The position numbers were made by a program, and so were the translations under genes. The notes beneath the pieces are model-generated. The model was not told where the DNA came from. It worked only from the letters and a program-made list of their open reading frames with translations, and searched no databases. A stretch of 64,000 nucleotides of DNA from SZUA-36 sp963753105 (GTDB lineage: Bacteria > Pseudomonadota > Gammaproteobacteria > Xanthomonadales > SZUA-36). Below are positions 10,080 to 18,635 of the stretch, piece after piece. Position 1 is the stretch's first letter; each line of letters begins with the position of its first letter. The stretch spans positions 62,001 through 126,000 of the forward strand of contig CAVWBD010000008.1 of NCBI GenBank assembly GCA_963753105.1. Reading direction: 5' to 3'.

Positions 10080-10619
10080 TCACTCACCCAGCGCCTGCTC
10101 GATGGCGGCAACCAGTTTGTCGTCATAGGGTTGTGTGCGTGGACTGAAATCTGAAATCAGATTTCCGTCACGGCCAATCAGGTACTTGTGAAAATTCCAG
10201 GTGGGGTAGGTGCCAGCCGCCTCGGCAAGTGCGGCATAGAACGGGTTGGCATTCTTCTTTTTCACAGATGTCTTTTCAAACATTGGAAATTCCACGCCGT
10301 AAGTGAGACGGCAGAACTCTTCAATTTTTTCTTCTGTGCCGGGCTCTTGACCCAAAAAGTCGTTTGAGGGAAATCCCAATACCACCAATCCATCTTCTCC
10401 ATATTGATCATAGAGTTTCTCGAGACCATCGTATTGCGGTGTATTGCCACATTTTGAAGCTGTATTGACAACCAGCAGAACTTTTCCGCTGTAAGTTGCA
10501 CAGAGGTTCACCTCGTCGGTTGAGGCGAGCTTGCGAAAGTTCTGGTCCAGCAATGGACTGTCGCAAGCCAGCGCGGGCAGGCCGGGGATTAATAATAGAA
10601 GCGTTAATAATGTTTTCAC
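10080..10619 (-). CDS. Exported glutathione-peroxidase-family (thioredoxin-type) peroxidase
   Basis: The 179-residue protein has a signal peptide (MKTLLTLLLLIPGLPALA) and the GPx fold. The peroxidatic cysteine is in NTASKCGNTPQY and the resolving cysteine in EEFCRLTYGVEFPMF, the pattern of two-cysteine, thioredoxin-dependent members. W and N of the catalytic tetrad are present in TWNFHKYL. The usual FPCNQF motif reads FPSNDF, so the tetrad glutamine is replaced by aspartate. The likely role is reduction of lipid or hydrogen peroxides in the periplasm. It is the first gene of a two-gene operon with the SOUL protein and is divergent from folX-folE, with operator-like repeats in between. Confidence 0.85.
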   Translation of the reverse strand: MKTLLTLLLLIPGLPALACDSPLLDQNFRKLASTDEVNLCATYSGKVLLVVNTASKCGNTPQYDGLEKLYDQYGEDGLVVLGFPSNDFLGQEPGTEEKIEEFCRLTYGVEFPMFEKTSVKKKNANPFYAALAEAAGTYPTWNFHKYLIGRDGNLISDFSPRTQPYDDKLVAAIEQALGE

Positions 10620-10644
10620 GGTTACTCCAGATTCGCGGCTAAAA

Positions 10645-10660
10645 TGTATATTAAATGTAT
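10645..10660 (-). promoter_or_regulatory. Putative operator 2, GPx-SOUL promoter
   Basis: TGTAT at 10645-10649 and 10656-10660 are spaced by 11 bp. They lie just downstream of a minus-strand -10 candidate (TATACT at 10672-10677), so a bound regulator would cover the transcription start of the GPx-SOUL operon. The whole 10640-10740 stretch is strikingly A+T rich. Confidence 0.55.
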
Positions 10661-10699
10661 ATATAAAAATAAGTATAAATAACTATATAAATATAACAT

Positions 10700-10729
10700 T
10701 TGAATTGTATTGTATAATAAATGTATAAT
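10700..10729 (+). promoter_or_regulatory. folX-folE promoter with operator 3
   Basis: A -35 candidate TTGAAT (10700-10705) and a perfect TATAAT (10724-10729) are separated by 18 bp. The paired TGTAT sites at 10711-10715 and 10722-10726 (11-bp period) fill the spacer and overlap the -10 box. The short remnant ORF starts at 10765. Confidence 0.65.
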
Positions 10730-10764
10730 AAAAACCAGATATTTTTAAAACTTGGAAGGTAATC

Positions 10765-10971
10765 ATGCGAAACGCGTACAGACTTGCGGAACAACATCCA
10801 TCGAGCGCCATTATCAACGTTCGAAACCTGCGCCTGCGCACACTAATCGGTTTCAACCCGGAAGAACGGGTGAAAAAGCAGGACGTCGTGCTCAATATCG
10901 AGATCAACTGCAGCATTGATAGCGCGGTGCTGCAGGAAAATGTCCGCTCAATTCTGGAGAAAGCGTCATGA
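10765..10971 (+). CDS. Truncated FolX/FolB-type pterin epimerase/aldolase
   Basis: The 68-residue ORF matches the start of FolX (dihydromonapterin/dihydroneopterin epimerase): AIINVRNLRLRTLIGFNPEE, then VKKQDVVLNIEINCSID. The family is about 120 residues. After SAVLQE the sequence jumps to NVRSILEKAS, which resembles the NNRFSLLEKL segment found some 25 residues later in FolX, and then stops. Thus an internal segment and the C-terminal third, including the active-site lysine/glutamate region, are missing. Its TGA overlaps the folE start as ATGA, so translation is probably coupled. It is unlikely to be an active enzyme by itself; it may now act as a leader ORF. The catalytic reading is inference from remembered family sequence. 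Confidence 0.65.
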   Translation: MRNAYRLAEQHPSSAIINVRNLRLRTLIGFNPEERVKKQDVVLNIEINCSIDSAVLQENVRSILEKAS

Positions 10972-11660
10972 TGGTCAATCCTGTTAGTATCAACAGCAAG
11001 TCCCCGGTAAATAGCGAGTTGCTCAGCCGTGAAGCCCTCCTGGTGCGCGATACGCTGATTGAGCATGGGCTGGAAACCCCCATGGTTGAGAACGGCCTGA
11101 GCGCGGATGAGAAATACAATCGCATCAAGGTGCGGATGGTCCAGGTCCTTGAAACACTTGGGCTTGATTTGGCCGATGACAGCCTGGCTGAAACGCCACA
11201 CCGCATCGCCAAGATGTATGTCCACGAGATTTTTTCCGGCCTGGATTACCGGCATTTTCCGAAATTGTCCCTGATTGACAACAAGATGGGCGCCAACGAG
11301 ATGGTGAAGGTTCGTGATATTGATCTAACGAGCACATGCGAGCACCATTTTGTCACCATCGACGGTGCCGCAAAGGTCGCCTACATCCCGAAAGATACCA
11401 TCATCGGTTTATCCAAGATCAACCGCATCGTGCGCTTTTTTGGACAGAGGCCGCAGGTGCAGGAGCGTCTCACCCGGCAAATCCTGGTGGCATTGCAGGT
11501 GCTGCTAGGCACCAAGGACGTGGCCGTGAGTATCGATGCAACTCATTATTGTGTGAAATCACGTGGAATCATGGACTCGAACTCGACCACCAGCACGACG
11601 GCTTTGGGCGGCTGTTTCAAAGAGAACATCCACACACGGGCGGAGTTTCTAAACCCCTGA
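10968..11660 (+). CDS. folE: GTP cyclohydrolase I
   Basis: The 230-residue protein aligns by eye with E. coli FolE throughout: LDLADDSLAETPHRIAKMYV, EIFSGLDYRHFPKLSLI, the zinc/active-site motif STCEHHFVTIDGAAK, AYIPKDTIIGLSKINRIV, FGQRPQVQERLTRQI and SIDATHYCVKSRGIMDS. It converts GTP to dihydroneopterin triphosphate, the first step to folates and pterins. GGAG at 10954-10957 precedes the ATG, and the start overlaps the truncated folX. Its place behind a regulator-type promoter suggests a light-inducible folE copy, perhaps supplying a pterin or folate chromophore or extra tetrahydrofolate; that is inference. The final residues differ from E. coli (NIHTRAEFLNP). A palindrome follows directly. 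Confidence 0.93.
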   Translation: MMVNPVSINSKSPVNSELLSREALLVRDTLIEHGLETPMVENGLSADEKYNRIKVRMVQVLETLGLDLADDSLAETPHRIAKMYVHEIFSGLDYRHFPKLSLIDNKMGANEMVKVRDIDLTSTCEHHFVTIDGAAKVAYIPKDTIIGLSKINRIVRFFGQRPQVQERLTRQILVALQVLLGTKDVAVSIDATHYCVKSRGIMDSNSTTSTTALGGCFKENIHTRAEFLNP

Positions 11661-11676
11661 AAAGGACTCAGGGGTT
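11652..11676. terminator. Bidirectional terminator between folE and the lipid operon
   Basis: AACCCCTGA (11652-11660) and TCAGGGGTT (11668-11676) form a perfect 9-bp stem with a 7-base loop. It overlaps the folE stop and lies 1 bp from the stop of the convergent CFA gene. U-tracts are weak on both sides. Confidence 0.55.
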
Positions 11677-11677
11677 G

Positions 11678-12925
11678 TCAGACGGGTTTGTCTGCCACCA
11701 GCAGTACATCACTGGTGGCCTCTTCAATGAACCCGCCTTCGCAGTAGCAAAGGTAGAACTCCCACATCCTGATGAATTCTTCCGGGTAACCCATATTGGT
11801 CACCTGGTGGAGGTAATTGAAAAAATTACGCCGCCAGTGATTCAGGGTTAGTGCGTAGTCCTGGCCGATATCCTCGACATTGGTTACGACCATATCACTG
11901 ACTTTTGCAATGGTTGACATCATCACGGCCAGGCTGGGCAGACTGCCGCCCGGGAAGATATACCGTTGGATAAAATCCACATTTTTCTGCGCGTAGGCAT
12001 ATTGATCATCGGCGATGGTGATGGCCTGGATCAGCATGCGCCCGCCCGGTCTCAAGAGCTGGTTGCATTGGTCGAAATAGGTGTCGTATTGATCGCTGCC
12101 GATCGCTTCTATCATCTCGATGGAAACAAGCTTGTCATAACTGCCTTCCAGATCGCGGTAGTCTTCGAACAGCAATTCGATCCTGTCGTGCAGGCCGGCC
12201 TCGTCAATACGCTGCCAGGCCAATTCGTATTGCCGGCGGGAAATGGTCGTGGTAGTGACGCGGCAGCCATAATTTTTTGCCGCGTGTATGGCAAAACCAC
12301 CCCAACCAGAGCCGATTTCGATAAGGTGGTCGTCCGGTCCGAGCGCCAACTTTTGACAAACCACGTCGAGGCGGTGCCTCTGTGCGTCTGACAGGCTTTG
12401 ATCGGGGTGTTCGAATATGGCTGACGAGTACATCATCGACTCGTCCAGCCATAACGCAAAAAAATCATTGCCCAGGTCGTAATGCGCGGAAATATTGCGT
12501 CTCGCACCTTCGCGGGTATTGCGGTTCAACCAGTGAAAAAAGCGTTGCAGCGAACGTGTCAGCCAGGCGGTTCCTTTTTCCATGCCGTCGAGTACGTGGC
12601 GGTTTTGCAGCAAGATACGAACCACGCTCACCAGGTCATCGCACTTCCACGAGCCACGCATATAGGCTTCGCCGGCGCCGACGGAGCCACCAAACGCGAT
12701 ATCGCTGTAAAAAGCCGGATCCAGTACTTCAATCCTGGCACTCAATCCGGATTGCGCTTTCACTTCACCGAATGTGGCTATGACCCCGTCCTCGACCAGC
12801 TCAAGATTACCCGTTTGAAGGCGCCCCAACTGCTGGAGCACTATCCGGCGAGCGAACTTATCGAGCGCACCGGGTCTTTGTTTCGTATTGAGATGGCGAT
12901 TGGATGCCAGGCTTGCGGTCTTCAT
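11678..12925 (-). CDS. Cyclopropane-fatty-acyl-phospholipid synthase family methyltransferase
   Basis: The 415-residue protein has the CFA-synthase layout: an N-terminal lipid-binding region (AFGGSVGAGEAYMRGSWKCDDL), then ARRNISAHYDLGNDFFALWLDESMMYSSA, the SAM-binding motif LIEIGSGWGGFAIHAA, and the catalytic region FDQCNQLLRPGGRMLIQAI with FIQRYIFPGG. It transfers a methyl(ene) group from SAM to unsaturated phospholipid acyl chains in the inner membrane. It is the last of nine minus-strand genes, 5 bp after DUF1365. Related light- or singlet-oxygen-induced clusters use such enzymes for cyclopropane or methylated/furan fatty acids; which product forms here cannot be told. Confidence 0.9.
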   Translation of the reverse strand: MKTASLASNRHLNTKQRPGALDKFARRIVLQQLGRLQTGNLELVEDGVIATFGEVKAQSGLSARIEVLDPAFYSDIAFGGSVGAGEAYMRGSWKCDDLVSVVRILLQNRHVLDGMEKGTAWLTRSLQRFFHWLNRNTREGARRNISAHYDLGNDFFALWLDESMMYSSAIFEHPDQSLSDAQRHRLDVVCQKLALGPDDHLIEIGSGWGGFAIHAAKNYGCRVTTTTISRRQYELAWQRIDEAGLHDRIELLFEDYRDLEGSYDKLVSIEMIEAIGSDQYDTYFDQCNQLLRPGGRMLIQAITIADDQYAYAQKNVDFIQRYIFPGGSLPSLAVMMSTIAKVSDMVVTNVEDIGQDYALTLNHWRRNFFNYLHQVTNMGYPEEFIRMWEFYLCYCEGGFIEEATSDVLLVADKPV

Positions 12926-12930
12926 ATCTT

Positions 12931-13698
12931 TTAGCTTTCTGTGCTTGTGTTCTTGGCAGGGTGATCATAAATGGGCACGCGTTTGAGCCACAGCCGAAGC
13001 GCCTGCCAGTGAATGGCGAAAATTACCTTCAAAGTCATCAAGGGATACAAAAGCAAAACGTTAGCGAGCGACCGTGCGCAGATTTCGATGCGCTTCAGTT
13101 TCAACGTGGCATCAAATATTTTCTGGCCCTGGCGTGCGTTTTCCAGGTGCACGGCCAGTGTTTCCCGTGGGCTGGAAAATCTCCAGTCGTAGTCGATATC
13201 CATTGGCATGAAGGGTGAAACATGCATTTGCTTCACCGGCGTGTAGCGCTTGTGCGTTGCCTTGCCCTGGTTTATTGCTCCATGAAGTACGTAGCAGTGC
13301 CGTTCACCCCAGGGCGTGTTGTTTACTTCTGCAACAATGGTTTCGAGCACGCGGTCCTCGGCATCAAAGCAGTAGTAGAAGCTGACGGGGTTAAAGCAAT
13401 AACCAAAATAACTCAGGTTGGTCAGCAAACGGATCGGGCCCTGCGGGCGTTCGCCTGTTTTGTCTTCAACCATGTCGCGTACGGCCTCATCGAGAGGCAC
13501 GGCCGCATCGCCAAGGTGGTTTTCCCTGCGAAAACGGGCGAGGGCAATTCTCTTGGTCGACCATAACCAGCGGTTTTTGAACACCGAGTCCAGTTCCGAT
13601 AAATCGAGGTACATCATGAACAGTCTGTATACGAACTCATGACTGCTTGGCTGCATGCGCCGGTGTCTGACCTGTCCTGTAAAAACCGCGCTTTTCAT
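12931..13698 (-). CDS. DUF1365 family protein
   Basis: The 255-residue protein starts MKSAVFTGQVRHRRMQPSSHEF and contains the DUF1365 hallmarks FVYRLFMMYLDLSEL, LLTNLSYFGYCFNPVSFYYCFD and NNTPWGERHCYV. The family is always found next to CFA-type methyltransferases and FAD amine-oxidase-like proteins in light- or stress-induced lipid operons. No reaction is established to my knowledge. Its start overlaps the stop of the FAD protein by 4 bp (ATGA), indicating translational coupling. The protein appears soluble with a hydrophobic C-terminal stretch (LYPLMTLKVIFAIHW) that may associate with the membrane. Confidence 0.88.
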   Translation of the reverse strand: MKSAVFTGQVRHRRMQPSSHEFVYRLFMMYLDLSELDSVFKNRWLWSTKRIALARFRRENHLGDAAVPLDEAVRDMVEDKTGERPQGPIRLLTNLSYFGYCFNPVSFYYCFDAEDRVLETIVAEVNNTPWGERHCYVLHGAINQGKATHKRYTPVKQMHVSPFMPMDIDYDWRFSSPRETLAVHLENARQGQKIFDATLKLKRIEICARSLANVLLLYPLMTLKVIFAIHWQALRLWLKRVPIYDHPAKNTSTES

Positions 13699-14948
13699 CC
13701 TTTGATGCGCTCCTCAAAATGTTCAAGCGCCGTCAGCGCGCTGACCACGCCATCCTCATGAAAGCCATTTCGCCAGTACGCACCGCAATAATAGGTGCGC
13801 TTGGGGCCGTTGATTTCAGCATGCCGCTTTTGCGCCTCAATTGATTCGGGAGTAAAAACGGGGTGGTTGTATTGAAAGCGCCCGATGATCTTGTCTGACC
13901 TTATGCCCAGTTCGTGATTCAAGGTGACGCAAAAAGTGACCGGTGCCTCGATACCTTGAAGGATGTTCATGTTATAGGTCACGGCAACCCGTTCCTGCGA
14001 ATAAGCGGGAATATGGTAATTCCAGGCGGCCCAGGCGCGACGCCGTTTGGGCATAAGGGATGCATCCGTGTGCAAAATGGCTTCGTTGGGCTGGTAGTGA
14101 AACGTTCCAAGCACCTGTTCTTCGCTGGCGCTCGGATCAGCCAGTAATTCCAGTGCCTGGTCACCGTGACAAGCCATGAAGACCTGGTCGAACTGCTCGA
14201 TGTTCTGCCCGGAGACTTTTACCTCGACATGTCCCTCTGATCGCCGTATGTACTCCACCAGTGCGTTCAACCGGATGCGGTCGCGGTGACCGGCTACCAG
14301 TTTTTCCACGTAGCGGTTCGAACCACCCTTTATCACCCGCCAGACGGGCCGGTCATTCACGCTCAGCAAGCCGTGGTTTTGGAAGAAGCGAATAAAGAAC
14401 ACGGCGGGCACACTGGCCATGACATCCGGCTTGGCCGACCAGATTGCAGCGCCCATGGGTATGATGAAATGATCGACGAATTCAGTTGAGTACCTTTCTT
14501 TGGCCAGGTAATCGTGCAGCGAGATCCGTGGTACAGGTGTCTCCTCGAGCAAGCCGGGCGCCTCCCGGTTAAAGCGCAATATTTCCCAAATCATCCGGTG
14601 AAATGAGGGCCGGAAAATATTGCTGCGCTGTGCGAAAAGACTGTTGATGGTTGAACCACTGTACTCCAGACCGGTTTTCTCGTGCTGCACGCTAAAGCCC
14701 ATGTCACTGTCCTGCCAGGCAACGTCCAGTTCATCCAGCAAGCGGATGAAGTTTGGGTAAGTGCGTCCGTTAAAAACAATAAAGCCAGTGTCAATTGCAT
14801 ACTCGCGCTCGGCATGGCTGACCGTCACGGTATTGGTGTGTCCGCCAATCCGGCTATCCGCCTCGAATACCGTCACATCGTGATCACGCGCAAGGTGATA
14901 GGCTGCAACATTGCCTGCAATACCGGTTCCTATGACTGCGATTTTCAT
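13695..14948 (-). CDS. FAD-dependent amine-oxidase-like oxidoreductase of the lipid cluster
   Basis: Starting at the ATG on 14946-14948 the protein of 417 residues begins MKIAVIGTGIAGNVAAYHLA, a dinucleotide-binding GxGxxG motif, followed by FEADSRIGGHTNTV and DTGFIVFNGRTYPNFIRLLD. The C-terminal part has YYCGAYWRNGFHEDGVVSA, a second FAD-contact region of the amine oxidase/desaturase superfamily. An in-frame ORF runs further upstream to 15053, but the motif and length favour the shorter start. Homologs beside CFA-type enzymes act on membrane fatty acids; the Ufa pathway for furan fatty acids uses an enzyme of this kind (established for Rhodobacter, applied here by analogy). Confidence 0.87.
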   Translation of the reverse strand: MKIAVIGTGIAGNVAAYHLARDHDVTVFEADSRIGGHTNTVTVSHAEREYAIDTGFIVFNGRTYPNFIRLLDELDVAWQDSDMGFSVQHEKTGLEYSGSTINSLFAQRSNIFRPSFHRMIWEILRFNREAPGLLEETPVPRISLHDYLAKERYSTEFVDHFIIPMGAAIWSAKPDVMASVPAVFFIRFFQNHGLLSVNDRPVWRVIKGGSNRYVEKLVAGHRDRIRLNALVEYIRRSEGHVEVKVSGQNIEQFDQVFMACHGDQALELLADPSASEEQVLGTFHYQPNEAILHTDASLMPKRRRAWAAWNYHIPAYSQERVAVTYNMNILQGIEAPVTFCVTLNHELGIRSDKIIGRFQYNHPVFTPESIEAQKRHAEINGPKRTYYCGAYWRNGFHEDGVVSALTALEHFEERIKG

Positions 14949-15006
14949 TTCAGGGAAACCTCTGCGTACGCGGATCGTTTTGCCGCCGTGAGTTTGTTCA
15001 AGGCCG

Positions 15007-15532
15007 CTACCATCTTTGAGGCACCCGCTGAATGGCGGCGGAGTCGTAACCAACCGACTCCAACAGGCTTACGATATCCGTGTATTCGCGTCTCAGGAAT
15101 GGCGGGCTCCCTGGCCATGATCCAGACGTAGTCGCGTTTATTGCGGCCGATGACCGTGACGGAATATTCATTGTCCAGGTAGATGATCCGGTAATCGGCC
15201 TTGATCGGCCATATGAATTGCATGCCCCAGATGGCATTGGACTCGTCGCTCACATAACCGCGTGGCTCATAGGTCTTGAGTGGTCCGCCAAAGCCATCTT
15301 TGTTAAATGTGAACGTCGTTGCAATGCTGCCATCGTCATCGAGCCGATAGGACTCGATGGCATTGTGGGCGCCTTTCTCGATCGCAGTCGGAATATTGGC
15401 AATCACGTACCAGTCGCCCATAAAGCGTTCGATGTCCACATCATCGACCGTCTTGAGCGGTTCCATGTTGCTACATCCCAAAAGGCTGAACATCATGCTT
15501 AAAATCGTAATTGACTGAAATAGGACTCTCAA
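15007..15532 (-). CDS. blc: Lipocalin lipoprotein (Blc-like), one frame change
   Basis: A lipoprotein signal ends at LLGC (MRVLFQSITILSMMFSLLGCSN). The lipocalin GxW motif is FMGDWYVIANIPTAIEKGAHN, and the strand RDYVWIMAREPAIPE is typical for bacterial Blc. A frame change near 15095 diverts the reading frame; the other frame restores the normal C-terminus EYTDIVSLLESVGYDSAAIQ and a stop at 15007. Blc-type lipocalins sit in the outer membrane and bind lysophospholipids or fatty acids. In this operon it probably handles lipids modified by the neighbouring enzymes or repairs stressed membranes (inference). Confidence 0.87.
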
Positions 15533-15550
15533 TGCCTGCTCCCCGTAATA

Positions 15551-16180
15551 TCAAAGTAATTCGTAGCGCAGGCGGCGGCCGCCCCGTGCCTCGGTTTCCA
15601 GGGCCAGCCACTCGTTGTTTTCCGAGTACCACAAGTCTATTTGCAGTTCGCCGGCAGCCAGTTGATAGCGCAGTGCGGGCTGCATCACACCACGGACTTC
15701 GAGTTGTACCCGTTTCGGCTCGCTCACTTCGATATCGAGGACTTCTCCATTCTGCGTATTGATGAGTCGCTCCTGTTGCAGAAAAGCTGGATTCCAATAG
15801 GCGAAACTCATGCTGCAGGGAGGCAATTCAGCCTCACCGGCAGGTCCTTTCAGCATAAACCGGTCTCCTTGCAGAGAGCCGCTTACCTGGTACGGTTCGC
15901 CGTTGGCATCGGTTATCGACTCGATTTTCGCCAGGCAATCTCCGATCCAGGTCTCCGTGTTTTCATGTTCATAGCCGTACAGCTTTACAAACAACAACCG
16001 GTACTCAAAATTGGCCTCGCTCTGCAATAGTTTCTGGTTATCGAACTCCCGCAGAAAAAAATCGTGGCGGCCAATTTTCTTGTTGTCCAGGTAAACCTGG
16101 AATCGCCATTCCTGGTTGGCTGCCTCGACGCAAGCAGACAGCGCCAGCAGTGCGATTATCAGAATGAGTTTGCCAAGCAT
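15551..16180 (-). CDS. DUF6134-like exported protein
   Basis: The 209-residue protein has a signal sequence (MLGKLILIIALLALSACVEA), possibly a lipoprotein since LSAC fits a lipobox. The mature part reads QEWRFQVYLDNKKIGRHDFF, then FVKLYGYEHENTETWIGDCLAKI and CSMSFAYWNPAFL, a pattern I associate with DUF6134 proteins found in the same lipid clusters; the assignment is from memory. A beta-rich, single-domain periplasmic or outer-membrane protein is likely. It lies 18 bp upstream of the lipocalin gene and 6 bp downstream of DUF1295, clearly in the same operon. No function is known. Confidence 0.7.
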   Translation of the reverse strand: MLGKLILIIALLALSACVEAANQEWRFQVYLDNKKIGRHDFFLREFDNQKLLQSEANFEYRLLFVKLYGYEHENTETWIGDCLAKIESITDANGEPYQVSGSLQGDRFMLKGPAGEAELPPCSMSFAYWNPAFLQQERLINTQNGEVLDIEVSEPKRVQLEVRGVMQPALRYQLAAGELQIDLWYSENNEWLALETEARGGRRLRYELL

Positions 16181-16186
16181 GATCTC

Positions 16187-16972
16187 TCACACCCCTGTTT
16201 CAATACGCGGTTTGCCAGGAAAGAATGCATTGGTGCGACGGATATATTGCCGGTATTGCGGTCTGCGTTCACCGATATCCTTTTCAAGCAAAGCCACCCC
16301 GGATACTTTTAATAGCAGGAATGTCATCAGCAGTGGCGAAATCACGGTCCACCAGGCGCCTGCGGATAATGCAATCAGGTAGAACCCCCACCAAAGGGTA
16401 AAGTTACCAAAGTAGTTTGGGTGACGCGTGTAGCGCCACAGCCCTTCATCGAGGACCTTTCCGGCGTTGCCAGGGTCACGCCTGAAACGTGAGAGCTGCA
16501 TGTCTCCAACGGCTTCAAAAAACACGCCGACCACAATCAACGAGACGCCAATGTAGTCAAGAATTCCAAGCTCTGATTGCCCGCTGATTGCCCCTGCCAG
16601 CGGCAGGCTGATAAACCAGGCCAAAACAGCTTGCAGAACGAATACGATATAGAAACTCTTGTAACGGAAACCGGGTTCGTTGTTGGCCCGGATTTCCTGG
16701 TAGCGGTAGTCTTCCGGCTGCCCGTGATTTCGCCACGTGATGTAGATGGACAGACGCAATGCCCAAACGGCGACGAGAATCAGAACCAGTAATTCACGTG
16801 GTCCGCTATTCCCGTCCATCAAGCCATAAACGATGGCGACGAACAGGAACATCAGGGACCACAATGAATCAACGATACTTACATCATTGCGTACCAGGCT
16901 GATGAGCCAGAAAATTGCGGCTATCACCAGAAGGAGTGCACCGGACCAGAAAAATGCGGTTAAATCAATCAT
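16187..16972 (-). CDS. DUF1295 membrane protein (steroid-reductase/ICMT-like fold)
   Basis: The 261-residue protein has about six or seven hydrophobic helices and the DUF1295 signature near the C-terminus: GLWRYTRHPNYFGNFTLWWG followed by SGVALLEKDIGERRPQYRQY. Family members resemble 3-oxo-5-alpha-steroid 4-dehydrogenases and isoprenylcysteine methyltransferases and are integral inner-membrane proteins. In this setting a reductase or transferase acting on membrane lipid is plausible but unproven. It sits between DUF2878 (3 bp) and DUF6134 (6 bp). Confidence 0.87.
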   Translation of the reverse strand: MIDLTAFFWSGALLLVIAAIFWLISLVRNDVSIVDSLWSLMFLFVAIVYGLMDGNSGPRELLVLILVAVWALRLSIYITWRNHGQPEDYRYQEIRANNEPGFRYKSFYIVFVLQAVLAWFISLPLAGAISGQSELGILDYIGVSLIVVGVFFEAVGDMQLSRFRRDPGNAGKVLDEGLWRYTRHPNYFGNFTLWWGFYLIALSAGAWWTVISPLLMTFLLLKVSGVALLEKDIGERRPQYRQYIRRTNAFFPGKPRIETGV

Positions 16973-16975
16973 CGT

Positions 16976-17537
16976 TTACTCCGTTTCCGGAAGTTCTTGT
17001 AACGGGACCACGGACGCGAGCTTGCGCTTTTCATCAAAACGAGTTGCAGCCTGAACCAGGGTGGGCATGACGACAGCCCAGATGATCGCCAAGGCCAGCA
17101 TGCTGGAGCGTGGGTCTACCAGTTCGATCGCACCCAGCCGCTGACCGGCCAGGTAGCTCAGTGGGCCAAATACTGCACCCATCACGGACGCCAGGACCAG
17201 GCTGCTCTTCAGCCAGCCCATCGAGTAGTTTATCGTGGTGGAAAACAGGGCCCACATGGCCAGGATCCAGTAAGGGGCGATGCCGGAGAATAACATGCCA
17301 CTTGGATAGCGCACCCAGCCACTGCTCACCAGCAGGCTGTCAAATACCAGGCCAATAACCACGCACAAGCCAAGTAGCTGCAACTCGTCAGACGGTCGAT
17401 CAGCAGTCCGGACGTGCGCTGCAACGATCAGGCACACGGTCAGCAGCCCCAACCAAGGCAGCCCATTCGCGGCACTGAGCACACAGGCGAACCAGCCGAG
17501 CCTGGAACGAGACAAAATTGATCAGCGTGCGGCTCAT
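16976..17537 (-). CDS. DUF2878 membrane protein, one frame change near the start
   Basis: The main frame reads RLGWFACVLSAANGLPWLGL, LVSSGWVRYPSGMLFSGIAP, WALFSTTINYSMGWL and VFGPLSYLAGQRLGAIEL, which are DUF2878 features, with about five hydrophobic helices. The natural N-terminus, MSRTLINFVSFQ, is in another frame and begins at an ATG on 17535-17537 that overlaps the upstream TGA as ATGA. A single frame change near 17500 joins the two. The family accompanies CFA/DUF1365 genes but has no assigned activity. Confidence 0.8.
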
Positions 17538-18635
17538 TTCCCTGCCGCTCTTTTGGTGTCTGCCTGGCGCTCGAAAAGATAGTGGCTCACGTACCATTCA
17601 CGCCCGTCATTGTGAGCAAAGAGTTCTGCACAGGCCATGAAGAATATGCGCCAACGCATGAACCATTTTGCGGCGTTTTCGGTTCCGTAAGTCCCGGCCA
17701 TGATCTTCATGGCTTCGGCCTTTTTCATATCCATGTTTCGCAGCCAGGCATTGGCTGTTTTCTCATAATGCCGTCCGCTCCAGCGCCATTGCTTGGCCAA
17801 ATGAAGATCCCGCTGGAAATGCAGCGGAAGGTTGTCGCTCGGCATGATTCCACCGGAGAAGAAATGCCTGCTCATCCAGTCACTGGGCCCCTGGTCAACA
17901 AATTCATAGGCGCAACTGCGGTGGCAGAATATGTGCTTGAAAAATTTGCCCCTGTGGTCGTAACCAGGTGCTGATCCGTCGATAGAGTTCAGCGTAGTTA
18001 CGCATGTGTTCGAACATTTCCACCGAAACAACACGATCAAAGCGTTGCGGCGTATCGAAAACGTTCATGTCGCAGGTGATAACGGAAATATTGTCCAGGC
18101 CCCGTTCCCTGGCCTGGTTGGTGATGTACTCCCGCTGGCTGTTCGAGTTGGAGACCGAAACGATCTTGCAGTTTGGGAAGTGCGTGGCGATCCACAAGCT
18201 GAGCGAGCCCCAGCCGCAACCAAGATCAAGCACATGCATACCATCTTCGATGCCAGCGTGCAGGCAGGTAATTCGTAGCGCCTCAGCCTCGGCATCAACA
18301 AGGTTCGATGTGTCATCATTCCAGTAACAACTACTGTACTTGCGATGATCACCCATCACCAGGCCAAAAAACTCCGCAGGCACTTCGTAGTGTTGCTCAT
18401 TTGCAAGTTCAGGCACCGGGGCTATCTCGGCAATATTCATTTGTGCAACGAATTCTGACAGCGCTCGTGATGACCGCTCCAGGTCAGCGGCATCGATATC
18501 CTCGAGACGCTGGCGATTCAAACGGCGTATACCGGCGCGTATGACCCGGTCGGGCATCAGGCCCATTTCCGCCCAACCGATGGCGCCCGGATTTTTGCCT
18601 GGCTCATTTTTTGCCATGTGCGCTACCTGCTGCAT
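17534..18635 (-). CDS. Second CFA-like SAM methyltransferase, one frame change
   Basis: The protein begins MQQVAHMAKNEPGKNPGAIG right at the regulator's stop. The methyltransferase core is present: HYEVPAEFFGLVMGDHRKYS, VLDLGCGWGSLSLWIATHFP (motif I), ISVITCDMNVFD and SVEMFEHMRNYAELY. A frame change near 17950 joins WLRPQG to KFFKHIFCHRSCAYEFVDQG and the C-terminal helices ending at 17534. The composite, about 366 residues, is shorter than a true CFA synthase because it lacks the N-terminal lipid-binding domain. It belongs to the paralogous methyltransferase-like group next to the FAD protein in light- and stress-induced lipid operons; some members oxygenate rather than methylate lipids. Confidence 0.82.

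Noticed and set aside
14949..15053. Longer N-terminus of the FAD oxidoreductase
   Set aside because: It would add 35 low-complexity residues before the GxGxxG motif, which family members place at residues 6-11; the extension also overlaps the lipocalin C-terminal coding region.
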